Positions 1 to 6,186 are shown, numbered from the stretch's first letter. The stretch is DNA of 6,428 nucleotides from Minisyncoccota bacterium (GCA_028276315.1 JAPYWP010000037.1:1-6428); one strand, 5' to 3'. Numbers and translations are program-made. The notes: generated from the letters alone by a model not told the origin.

Positions 1-142
1 ATTCTTCGAAAAATTTATAAATCCCCCAAAAAAGAGGTATTAAAAAAATGTAATCAAATTTAAAAAATAAACCAACTAAAGTTAAAAATCCATTTAATAA
101 AGGTATTCTGAAATTTTTATCTTTCAAGATTTCTTTTAACAT
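1..142 (-). CDS. N-terminal part of a membrane protein, cut by the window edge
   Basis: The reading frame opens with ATG at 140-142 and stays open to base 1, giving 47 codons; the C-terminal part lies outside the window. The visible protein starts with a charged stretch (MLKEILKDKNFR) and then has two hydrophobic segments, roughly residues 13-28 and 31-45, separated by a short KFD turn and followed by KFFEE. It is therefore probably an integral membrane protein with a short cytoplasmic N-terminus. Codon use is A/T-rich like its neighbours. The start lies 10 nt downstream of the hairpin repeat at 153-243 and has no Shine-Dalgarno sequence. I do not recognise the family. The short N-terminus followed by a helix pair is compatible with the start of a P1B-type metal ATPase or of a small transporter, but that is a guess. 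Seeing the rest of the frame would settle it. Confidence 0.6.
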   Translation of the reverse strand, partial: MLKEILKDKNFRIPLLNGFLTLVGLFFKFDYIFLIPLFWGIYKFFEE

Positions 143-152
143 AATTTGCTAA

Positions 153-243
153 CTACGGATAAATGCGGATTCGAAACTGATTAAATGCGAATAACTAAAA
201 ATTATCCGAATAGATCCGTTCCAAAATCCGCATATATCCGTAG
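153..243. repeat. Long imperfect inverted repeat (hairpin or cruciform)
   Basis: The outer arms are CTACGGATAAATGCGGAT (153-170) and ATCCGCATATATCCGTAG (226-243). They pair over 18 positions with a single A-A mismatch (162 against 234). The inner arms (171-194 and 202-225) pair only in part, so the whole folds as a 91-nt stem with internal loops. In the minus-strand transcript it would sit between the stop of the 174-aa gene and the ATG at 142. It is not followed by a U-tract in that direction, so it does not look like a standard intrinsic terminator. It could still stabilise the 3' end of the upstream message or hide the downstream start. Confidence 0.65.
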
Positions 244-261
244 TACCGCGTTCATCCGCGG
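153..261. repeat. ATCCG-type dispersed repeat, copy 1, between two genes
   Basis: The plus strand carries six ATCCG-like units starting at 204, 214, 226, 236, 245 and 254, spaced 9-12 bp apart. Degenerate units in the opposite orientation lie at about 153-160, 163-170, 175-181 and 185-192. The right boundary (TACCGCGTTCATCCGCGG, 244-261) matches the right boundary of the second copy (1637-1655) at 17 of 19 aligned positions, counting one missing base. The element fills almost all of the 122-nt gap between the stop codon at 265-267 and the next start at 140-142, and it is clearly richer in G+C than its surroundings. No coding frame is evident. Its role is unknown. Confidence 0.75.
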
Positions 262-264
262 GAA

Positions 265-789
265 TTAATATCTAAAAAGATCATCTTCTTTGCTTTTATA
301 ATTTAAACCATCTATTTCAAATCCAAATGTTATTACCCTATTTTTTTTATCTTTTAAAATTTCTTTTAAAAATTCTAAATTTTTTGGCTTCTTTAAAAAA
401 ATAAAACAATTATATTCTTTTAAATTTTTTAAACTTTCAAATTGAGAATTTTTTAATATTTTCGTCCTTTCTAACTTATTAAAAATTTTATTAGAAAATT
501 TTCCTATGAATTTATCAAAATAAAAATCTATATAAAATCCTAAACTTTTTGCCTTCTCAAATATTTTTTTATCAAATAAAACTGGCCAAATAAAAACTTT
601 TTCTCCTGGAAAAATAAGAGAAAAATTTAAAACTTTCATTAAAAATTCAAAAGAATATTTCTTTTTTTCTTTTTTAACTTTATAAGATAGAAAAATTCCC
701 CAAAAAAGAATAATCAATCCAATAATAGCTAAAATTTGAGCTAACGGATTAACTTTGTATCCTTCTAATAAAAGATTTAAAAGATTCAT
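265..789 (-). CDS. Single-pass membrane protein resembling a degenerate SAM-methyltransferase
   Basis: This 174-aa protein has one clear N-terminal transmembrane helix (about residues 17-36), then a basic stop-transfer stretch (KVKKEKKK) and a soluble domain of about 130 residues. The order is that of membrane-anchored class I methyltransferases found in CPR-type bacteria. These have a helix, a short linker, a PGD-x-V strand leading into the SAM-binding loop, and near the end a strand like RVVSYGFPIPGW. Here PGEKV (61-65) and RVITFGFEIDG (151-161) look like those two strands. The glycine-rich DLGxGxG loop is replaced by FIWPVLFD (66-73), with no glycine, so SAM binding looks lost. The family link is my inference from remembered patterns; an unrelated membrane protein is possible. 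The stop codon lies 3 nt from the repeat at 153-261. No Shine-Dalgarno sequence precedes the ATG; TATAAT lies 5 nt before it. Confidence 0.7.
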   Translation of the reverse strand: MNLLNLLLEGYKVNPLAQILAIIGLIILFWGIFLSYKVKKEKKKYSFEFLMKVLNFSLIFPGEKVFIWPVLFDKKIFEKAKSLGFYIDFYFDKFIGKFSNKIFNKLERTKILKNSQFESLKNLKEYNCFIFLKKPKNLEFLKEILKDKKNRVITFGFEIDGLNYKSKEDDLFRY

Positions 790-794
790 AAATA

Positions 795-800
795 ATTATA
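795..800 (-). promoter_or_regulatory. Possible -10 box for a leaderless transcript
   Basis: The minus strand reads TATAAT here, ending 5 nt before the ATG at 787-789. A transcript started at the usual distance would begin at or next to that ATG, leaving no room for a ribosome binding site, and none is seen. I could not identify a -35 box. In DNA this AT-rich, TATAAT occurs often by chance, so this is only a candidate. Confidence 0.3.
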
Positions 801-841
801 AAATAAAATTAAAAAATAAGCATCTTAAAATAGAAGTGAGT

Positions 842-933
842 AGTGGGTGGTGAGGGGTGGGAATAATTTTAAAATTTATAAATCAAATTGAAATTGATTA
901 GTGGGAGGTGGGAATAATTTTAAATTTATAAAT
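842..933. repeat. Duplicated G-rich intergenic segment
   Basis: Two related direct copies lie at 842-883 and 900-933. Both begin AGTGGG and both contain GGTGGGAATAATTTT followed by A(2-3) and TTTATAAAT. The first copy carries extra G-rich sequence, so tracts of 3, 2, 4 and 3 G occur within 845-861, and two more GGG tracts occur at 903-905 and 910-912. The plus strand could form a G-quadruplex; the corresponding minus-strand RNA would be C-rich. The segment lies between the HDIG gene and the 174-aa membrane protein gene and accounts for about half of that 193-nt gap. I see no gene in the rest of the gap. Confidence 0.65.
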
Positions 934-966
934 TATATTGTCTGTGTTAAATTAGAAAAATTTGTA

Positions 967-991
967 TTACAGCCCTACTGTGTTACAGCCC
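967..991. repeat. Short tandem duplication over the HDIG gene stop codon
   Basis: TTACAGCCC occurs at 967-975 and again at 983-991, exactly 16 nt apart. On the minus strand this is GGGCTGTAA twice, and the first copy contains the TAA that ends the HDIG gene. Flanking bases also agree (TAACACA against TAATACA). It looks like a small local duplication at the gene end. The region can form only a 4-bp stem and is not a convincing terminator. Confidence 0.45.
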
Positions 992-1537
992 CAAATCATC
1001 TGAAATTTCTTGCATTGATTTTAAAGCTATTTCAAATATTTCTTCTAAACTTAAACCCAGAAATTGAGGCGCCAAATTTATAATTTCTCTTTTAGCTCCT
1101 GCAGCAAAATTTTTTTCCTTAAATTTTTCTAATAAATTTTGAACAGTTACATCTTTTAATTTTTTTGATGGTTTTACAAGAGCAACTGCAACAATAAATC
1201 CAGTTATCATTTCTGTAGAATAAAGAGCTTTTTCCAATAAAGTTTGAGGTTCAATTCCATGAACATAATTGTGAATTTTAATTGCACTTACAATTTCTGG
1301 ATCAACATTTAAATTTTTTAAAATTTCCTCAGCAATTAAACTATGTTTTTCGGGTTCTTTTTTTGTCATATCCCAATCTAAATCATGTAAAAGACCTGCT
1401 AGTGCCCACTTTTCTTCATCCTGATTAAGTCTTTTAGCTAAATTTCTCATCAAAGCTTCTGTAGCTAAACAATGTTTAATAATTTTTTCATCTTTCACAT
1501 ACTGTTTTAAAAGTTCTAATGCTTCTTCTCTACTCAT
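983..1537 (-). CDS. HDIG-domain metal-dependent phosphohydrolase
   Basis: This 184-aa cytoplasmic protein belongs to the HD superfamily, HDIG type, whose members hydrolyse phosphate esters, often of nucleotides, using bound divalent metal. The metal-site residues appear in order: H22 (KHCLATE), the H51-D52 pair in GLLHDLDWD, H65 (EKHSLIAEEIL) and H89 (IKIHN). The later helix is STEMITGFIVAVALVKPSKKL. Free-standing family members usually have Asp in this helix (A-x-D-x-LTG), and here Glu (E109) takes that place. The substrate cannot be told from sequence. The start MSREEALELLKQYV is the usual family start, 14-22 residues before the first histidine. The gene follows topA on the same strand after 68 nt, mostly repeat DNA, and has TATAAT 7 nt before its ATG, so it may have its own promoter. 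Its stop lies in a 16-nt duplication. Confidence 0.9.
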   Translation of the reverse strand: MSREEALELLKQYVKDEKIIKHCLATEALMRNLAKRLNQDEEKWALAGLLHDLDWDMTKKEPEKHSLIAEEILKNLNVDPEIVSAIKIHNYVHGIEPQTLLEKALYSTEMITGFIVAVALVKPSKKLKDVTVQNLLEKFKEKNFAAGAKREIINLAPQFLGLSLEEIFEIALKSMQEISDDLGL

Positions 1538-1544
1538 AAAATAA

Positions 1545-1550
1545 ATTATA
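1545..1550 (-). promoter_or_regulatory. Possible -10 box for a leaderless HDIG transcript
   Basis: TATAAT on the minus strand ends 7 nt before the ATG at 1535-1537, so transcription would begin at about the A of ATG. A poor -35 match (TTTAAT) lies 17 nt upstream at the edge of the repeat array. No Shine-Dalgarno sequence is present. This box and the one at 795-800 sit in nearly the same position relative to their start codons, which slightly strengthens both calls. Confidence 0.35.
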
Positions 1551-1572
1551 CAATATATCTGCTTTTTATTAA

Positions 1573-1655
1573 ATCAGCGTTTATCCGCGTAAAATATTAT
1601 CCGCGTTAATCAGCGTTATTAATCTGATCCGCGTTGTATCCGCGTTCATCCGTGG
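1573..1655. repeat. ATCCGCGT-type dispersed repeat, copy 2, inside the 3' end of topA
   Basis: Seven octamers related to ATCCGCGT occur on the plus strand. They start at 1573 (ATCAGCGT), 1583, 1599, 1609 (ATCAGCGT), 1627, 1638 and 1648 (ATCCGTGG), at intervals of 10, 16, 10, 18, 11 and 10 bp. All point the same way, so unlike copy 1 this copy forms no hairpin. Its right end matches that of copy 1. Bases 1609-1655 are read as the last codons of topA and supply no stop until 1606-1608; the remainder occupies the gap before the HDIG gene. It is close to half G+C in strongly AT-rich surroundings. Its function is unknown. Confidence 0.8.
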
Positions 1656-3555
1656 TCGTAAAATCACATTCAGGCCACCTAGAACAACCATAAAAAATTT
1701 TATTTTTTTTATTTTTTCTCTTTACTAAAAATCCTGTACCACATTTTGGGCATAAAACACCAGTATTAATACTTTCTTTGTATGAACATTTTGGAAAATT
1801 AGAACAAGCTAAAAATTTTCCATATTTAGAAAATTTTTCAATTAAAACTCCGCCACAATTAGGACAATTTTTTTCTGTAGCTTTTATTAATTTTTCTATT
1901 TTTTTACTTTTTTCTTCAACTAATTGAGAAAAAGGAAAATAAAAATTTTTTAAAGTTTCCTGCCAATCTTTTTTATTTTGAGCAATTAAATCAAGTTCTT
2001 CTTCAATTTTAGCAGTAAAATCATAATCAACAATAGTTGGAAAGTGTTCGTTTAAAAAATCATTCACAATCTTTCCAAGTTCAGTGGGCACAAGATTTTT
2101 TTGCTTATTTCTTTCAATATAACCTCTTTTAAAAAGAGTACTTATAATTGTAGCATAGGTAGATGGTCTTCCAATCCCATAACTTTCTAATGTTTTTACA
2201 AGACTACCTTCGTTATATCTTGCTGGCGGTTGAGTTAAATGTTCTTCTATTTTTACTTTTATTACTTTTAACTCTTCTCCTTCAAAAATATCAGGTATAA
2301 CATTTTCACTGAATTTAACTTTATCAACCAGACTAAAACCAGGAGAAATTAAAACTTGACCAGTAACTTTAAATTTAAATGAATATAATTCTAAAATTGC
2401 CTCTGTTCTTTGTAAAACAGCATCTTCCATTTGACAGGCTATAGTTCTTTTCCAAATCATTTCATAAAGTTTCAATCTATTTTTTTCTAAATTTATTTTA
2501 TCTGGTGTTAAAAAAATATCTGTTGGTCTAATAGCTTCATGGGCTTCTTGAGCAAGTTTTGACTTAGTTTTATAAATTCTTGGCTTTTCAGGCAAAAATT
2601 CTTTAAAATTTTCTTCTATATATTTTCTTATTGAATTTACTGCTTCTGAAGCTAAATGAGTTGAATCTGTTCTCATATAAGTTATTAAACCTTTTTCATA
2701 TAATTCTTGAGCTAAGGACATAGTAAATTTAACTGGAAATTTAAAATTTTGCCATGCTTGCTGAGTTAAAGTACTAGTTGTAAAAGGTGGGTTAGGCGAT
2801 CTTAAAACTTTTGTTTTTTTAACTTGGATCACTTTTAAATTTTTCCCTTCTATTTTATTTTTTATCTCATTAGCTTTTTTTAAATCTAAATCAAACTTAC
2901 CAATTTTTTTATCTTCAATAGCAAAAAGAGTTGCATAAAATTCAATATCTTCTTTTTTCAATAAAGCCAAAATTTCATAATATTTTTGTGGTTTAAAATT
3001 TTCTATCTCTCTTTCTCGTTCTACAATAAGCCTCAATGCCGCTGACTGAACCCTTCCTGCAGATAAATTTTTTGTAATTTTTTTCCATAAAATTGGAGAA
3101 ACCAAATAACCAACAATCCTATCTAAAATTCTTCTTGCCTGCTGAGCGTTAACCAAAGCAAAATCTATTTTTCTTGGATTTTTAAGAGCTTCTAAAATTG
3201 CATTTTTTGTTATTTCGTGAAAAGTTATTCTTAAATAATTTTTAAGATTTAAAGTTTCAACTAAATGCCAAGAGATAGCTTCTCCTTCTCTATCCTCATC
3301 AGTTGCTAATATTATTGTTTCAAAATTTTTTATTTTTTTCTTAAGCTCATCTATAATTTTTCTTTTTTCTTTTGGTATAACATATAAAGGAAATATACCA
3401 TTTTCATCAATTTTAAGAGAAAATTTTCTTTTAGCTAAATCTCTAATATGACCATAAGAAGCAACAACATCAAAATCTTTACCAAGATCTTTAATTATTT
3501 TTTTGATTGTATTACTTTTTGTTGGAGATTCTACTATTATTAATTTTTTTCCCAT
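1606..3555 (-). CDS. topA: DNA topoisomerase I (type IA)
   Basis: The 649-aa enzyme relaxes negatively supercoiled DNA by cutting one strand through a tyrosine and passing the other strand. It has an N-terminal Toprim domain with E9 in IIVESPTKS and the D86-E87-D88-R89-E90 cluster in ATDEDREGEAISWHL. The active site is GLITYMRTDSTH, with catalytic Y293 and R295. The gate-domain motif ESYGIGRPSTYATI is at 457-470. Two C-terminal four-cysteine zinc ribbons follow: C564/C567/C584/C590 and C602/C605/C624/C630. Bacterial TopA often has such ribbons, so the core is complete. The odd part is the tail after CDF (631-632 and on). TTDERGYNADQINNAD (634-649) is encoded by the repeat at 1573-1655, with GC-rich codons such as CGC, GCG, ACC and TAC that are unlike the rest of the gene. 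The start MGKKLIIVESP is standard and overlaps dprA by 16 nt, so translation is probably coupled to dprA; a GGTGG lies too far upstream to serve as a normal ribosome binding site. Confidence 0.98.
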   Translation of the reverse strand: MGKKLIIVESPTKSNTIKKIIKDLGKDFDVVASYGHIRDLAKRKFSLKIDENGIFPLYVIPKEKRKIIDELKKKIKNFETIILATDEDREGEAISWHLVETLNLKNYLRITFHEITKNAILEALKNPRKIDFALVNAQQARRILDRIVGYLVSPILWKKITKNLSAGRVQSAALRLIVEREREIENFKPQKYYEILALLKKEDIEFYATLFAIEDKKIGKFDLDLKKANEIKNKIEGKNLKVIQVKKTKVLRSPNPPFTTSTLTQQAWQNFKFPVKFTMSLAQELYEKGLITYMRTDSTHLASEAVNSIRKYIEENFKEFLPEKPRIYKTKSKLAQEAHEAIRPTDIFLTPDKINLEKNRLKLYEMIWKRTIACQMEDAVLQRTEAILELYSFKFKVTGQVLISPGFSLVDKVKFSENVIPDIFEGEELKVIKVKIEEHLTQPPARYNEGSLVKTLESYGIGRPSTYATIISTLFKRGYIERNKQKNLVPTELGKIVNDFLNEHFPTIVDYDFTAKIEEELDLIAQNKKDWQETLKNFYFPFSQLVEEKSKKIEKLIKATEKNCPNCGGVLIEKFSKYGKFLACSNFPKCSYKESINTGVLCPKCGTGFLVKRKNKKNKIFYGCSRWPECDFTTTDERGYNADQINNAD

Positions 3556-4556
3556 AAAATTTTTATTTTACCACCAATATTTTTTATGACACCTTTTATT
3601 TCTAAATTAGTAATTAAAGATAAAATTTTATTTTTATCTTCATTAAATTTTTCCATTAATTCATTAATATCATAAATACCATTATTTTCTATAAATTTTA
3701 TCAAATTTTCTTCTTCGCTGCTTAAATTAATTCTTGTTTTTTGAATCTTTATATTGTAATCTTCTAAAATATCGTTTATATTAGTTACTAATTTCGCTCC
3801 ATTTTTTATAAGGTTATTTGAACCAGCAAAGTTTATATTCCAAATATCACCAGGAATAACAAAAACATCTCTACCATATTCTGCTGCAAGTCTTGCAGTA
3901 ATTAGTGCGCCAGATTGTATTGGAGCTTCAACAACTAAAACCCCTTTTGAAATACCTGCAATAATTCTATTTCTTAAAGGAAAATTTTCTTTAAAACCAG
4001 GAGTTGATAGCGGAAACTCGCTTAAAAATAAATTTATTTTTTCTGCTAAATTTTTTCTTTTAAAAGCTAAATCAATACCATAACCTAATATTGCTATAGT
4101 TTTTCCTCCTGCTTCAATAGCGCCTAAATGCGCGCTTTCATCTATTCCAGCAGCAAAGCCACTTACAATATTAATACCTAATTTTGCTAAATTATAACTA
4201 AAATCTTTTGCAATTGCCCTTCCTTGTTTTGTGGCTTTTCTAGTACCCACAATTGAAAAACAAAATTCATCAACTAAATTTATATCACCTTTAAAAAACA
4301 TTCCAAGAGGAGGATCTGGAATTTGTTTTAAAAGTTTTGGATAATTTCTATCATTAATTGTAACTATTCCGATGGATTCTTTTGATAATATTTTTTCAAC
4401 TTCCTCTTCTTTTAAAATTTTCAAATTACCTTCTAACTTTAATTTATTAAAAACTAATTCGAAACTTTTTAATTCTTTAAAAAGAGAAAAAACTTTTTTA
4501 TTGGGTAAATTAAAATTAATAGAAATTAAATAAAAATAGTAATGCTCTTTTTGCAT
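3540..4556 (-). CDS. dprA: DNA-processing protein DprA (Smf family)
   Basis: DprA binds incoming or exposed single-stranded DNA and loads RecA on it; in competent bacteria it is essential for transformation. The 338-aa protein has all parts of the Rossmann-like core: SIVGTRKAT (101-109), SGFAAGIDESAH (132-143), FPLRNRIIAGIS (192-203), SGALITARLAAEYGRDVFVIPG (from 215), and GSNNLIKNGA (245-254). A poorly conserved N-terminal region (about 1-95, ending in PDPPLGMFFKG) precedes it. A C-terminal winged-helix-like region (about 279-335, SSEEENLIKFIENNGIYDINEL) follows, as in many full-length DprA proteins. It starts 19 nt after the priA stop, and its end overlaps topA by 16 nt, so the three genes are probably one transcript. 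No Shine-Dalgarno sequence precedes the ATG. No other competence gene is in the window, so whether the cell takes up DNA cannot be said; a role in recombination repair is equally possible. Confidence 0.97.
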   Translation of the reverse strand: MQKEHYYFYLISINFNLPNKKVFSLFKELKSFELVFNKLKLEGNLKILKEEEVEKILSKESIGIVTINDRNYPKLLKQIPDPPLGMFFKGDINLVDEFCFSIVGTRKATKQGRAIAKDFSYNLAKLGINIVSGFAAGIDESAHLGAIEAGGKTIAILGYGIDLAFKRKNLAEKINLFLSEFPLSTPGFKENFPLRNRIIAGISKGVLVVEAPIQSGALITARLAAEYGRDVFVIPGDIWNINFAGSNNLIKNGAKLVTNINDILEDYNIKIQKTRINLSSEEENLIKFIENNGIYDINELMEKFNEDKNKILSLITNLEIKGVIKNIGGKIKILWEKN

Positions 4557-4575
4557 AATTTTATTTTATCATAGT

Positions 4576-6117
4576 TTAAAAATAGTTAAAAAATACTTTA
4601 ACATAGGGTGGCAAATTTTTTAAAGATTTAGTTAAGCTTTTATCTGGCGGCAAAATTAAGTTTGCTTTTGCTAATTTTTCATTTTCTTTATATTCTTTAT
4701 TTTCTAAATTCAAAAAGAAAAATTCTTTTTTTAAAATTTCCTCAATTTTTTCAAATTTTATTTTACTATCCTCTAAATTTTTAGCTTTAAATTCAATATT
4801 TACAATAACATAAAATGGGGGTAGCTTGAATTTTTTTCTTTCATTTATCTCATTTAAATAAAATTTTTGCAGATCTAAAAATTTATAAAAAATTTCCTGA
4901 TTTTTTGTAAAAATAATAGTTTCTTTTCCTTGATCAAATTTTAAAACTCTAAGAAGTCTTTCATTGTTTCTCCAAGGAAATTCATCAAAAAACAAAAATC
5001 TTTCTGGTTCAATTAAAATTACCCTATCAAATTCCCAATTAATAGGTTTTAAAATTACTTCAGTTGTAATTAAAACTTTATTTTCCAACTTTCTTAGAAC
5101 ATCATCTAAAACCAAAAAATCTTTTTTATTATCTCTAAAAAGATAAAAAAGACTCTTTTTAACTAGATTTCTTTTTATTTTTTTTAAAAATGGATGCTGT
5201 TTAGAATTAAAAATAACAATACTTGAGCCTTCTTTATTTATTTCTTTTAAAAAGTTATTAAAGTTTAAATTTTGAATTTGGAAATTTAAAATCTTTGGAA
5301 TGCTTAATCTGCTTTCTAAATCAAAAAAAGTCTTAACTGTAGGAGCCCAGTCGTAGTATGTTAATGGTATTTTAAAATTTTTAGCTAAAAAGTTTAAATA
5401 AACTCTAAAATCTATTTGTGGATATCTAAAATTTTGTTGATAAGATTGAGTATTTTCACAAATAACAAAAATTTCTTCTAATTCTGGAAATGGATTTAAA
5501 ATTGCATTTCCAACTGCTAAAATTGGTTTTTGGGGGTTTTGATCAAAAATTATTTTTAAATTTTTTAAATATTCTTTTTTATTTTCCTTTATTAATTTTA
5601 TATGATCAATATTGTTTTTATTTAACTCATTGCTAACTAAAATAGTAGAGATAATATCGGGAAATGCAATAAGAATTCTTTTATTTGATAAATATCTTAT
5701 ATCTTTCAAAAAATTTTTTAAAGATTCAAATCTTAATTCATAAATTCTCTCTCTCCCTCTCCAGAAAAATCCATTTTGAATAAATTCTTTTGGTAAAAAA
5801 ACATTTAAAAAAGCTCCATGAGGAATAGCGAAAATTTCACTAATTTCTCTTGTAAAATTAAAATATTTAATATCTAATACTTGATGAGAATTTAAAGTAC
5901 GCAAAACATTTTTTAAAGAAAAACTAACTTCCTTTTTTAGCATTTCTTTTCTATTTTCTAATTTTTCAACATCAACAACCAGAGCAGGAACTTTATTTTT
6001 TCTTAATGGAACCTCAACTAAAGATAAAAAATTATGATAAAATTTTGAAAAATAAAAAAACTCATCCGGAGCTGGCCGTATTAATTTTGCTAAAGGAACA
6101 ACTCTTAAAAGATACAT
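4576..6117 (-). CDS. priA: Degenerate PriA-like primosomal protein N', helicase motifs lost
   Basis: PriA recognises stalled forks and reloads the replicative helicase. This 513-aa homologue is shorter than the usual 700-800 aa. The N-terminal DNA-binding domain is recognisable (FYHNFLSLVEVPLRKNKVPALVV, starting near 26). So is the C-terminal domain, with NERLLRVLKF (385-394), the EINERKKFKLPPF segment (423-435) and a final LPPYVKVFF-type strand. The ATPase core aligns but its motifs are gone. The Walker A loop (normally GxTGSGKTE) reads about WRGRERIYE (119-127). DEEH is replaced by CENT (220-223), followed by a recognisable QSYQQNFRYP. GSATPS corresponds to YDWAPTV (255-261). The zinc-site cysteines are absent; C220 is the only cysteine. 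The frame is intact, so this is not an obvious pseudogene. It probably acts, if at all, as a structural or DNA-binding restart factor without helicase activity. It leads the dprA-topA cluster. Confidence 0.85.
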   Translation of the reverse strand: MYLLRVVPLAKLIRPAPDEFFYFSKFYHNFLSLVEVPLRKNKVPALVVDVEKLENRKEMLKKEVSFSLKNVLRTLNSHQVLDIKYFNFTREISEIFAIPHGAFLNVFLPKEFIQNGFFWRGRERIYELRFESLKNFLKDIRYLSNKRILIAFPDIISTILVSNELNKNNIDHIKLIKENKKEYLKNLKIIFDQNPQKPILAVGNAILNPFPELEEIFVICENTQSYQQNFRYPQIDFRVYLNFLAKNFKIPLTYYDWAPTVKTFFDLESRLSIPKILNFQIQNLNFNNFLKEINKEGSSIVIFNSKQHPFLKKIKRNLVKKSLFYLFRDNKKDFLVLDDVLRKLENKVLITTEVILKPINWEFDRVILIEPERFLFFDEFPWRNNERLLRVLKFDQGKETIIFTKNQEIFYKFLDLQKFYLNEINERKKFKLPPFYVIVNIEFKAKNLEDSKIKFEKIEEILKKEFFFLNLENKEYKENEKLAKANLILPPDKSLTKSLKNLPPYVKVFFNYF

Positions 6118-6118
6118 T

Positions 6119-6143
6119 AATTCTAAAATAATCCAATTCTAAA
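6119..6143. promoter_or_regulatory. Repeated TTTAGAATT upstream of priA, possible promoter element
   Basis: The minus strand has TTTAGAATT twice, at 6135-6143 and 6119-6127, exactly 16 nt apart, in the 69-nt gap before priA. The upstream copy contains TAGAAT (6136-6141), five of six matches to a -10 box, 18 nt before the ATG. That would give a leader of about 10 nt without a ribosome binding site. No good -35 box is seen. The 16-nt repeat could also be chance in AT-rich DNA. Confidence 0.22.
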
Positions 6144-6186
6144 TTATTAAACTAAAACTTACTAATATTTAATTTTACTCAGAAAT

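Noticed and set aside
153..243. Intrinsic terminator for the 174-aa gene
   Set aside because: The stem is long and interrupted and the minus-strand sequence after it lacks a U-tract, so a standard terminator is not supported, although some effect on transcription remains possible.
153..261. CRISPR array reading of the ATCCG repeats
   Set aside because: Units are about 8 bp with gaps of only a few bases and variable spacing; there are no 20-40 bp spacers and no cas genes.
881..899. Inverted repeat AATCAA...TTGATT between the two G-rich copies
   Set aside because: A 6-bp, AT-dominated stem is expected by chance in such DNA and has no U-tract or other context.
901..1083. Plus-strand open frame of 60 codons beginning in the G-rich repeat
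   Set aside because: It overlaps the end of the HDIG gene on the opposite strand, its sequence shows no domain, and it starts inside repetitive intergenic DNA; it is a shadow frame.
4964..5146. Plus-strand open frame of 60 codons inside priA
   Set aside because: It lies wholly antisense to the PriA-like gene, whose family alignment covers this region; no start signal or motif supports it.
4576..6117. priA as a pseudogene
   Set aside because: There is no frameshift or internal stop over 513 codons, and residues outside the ATPase motifs remain recognisable, so loss of motifs looks like lineage-wide change and not recent decay.
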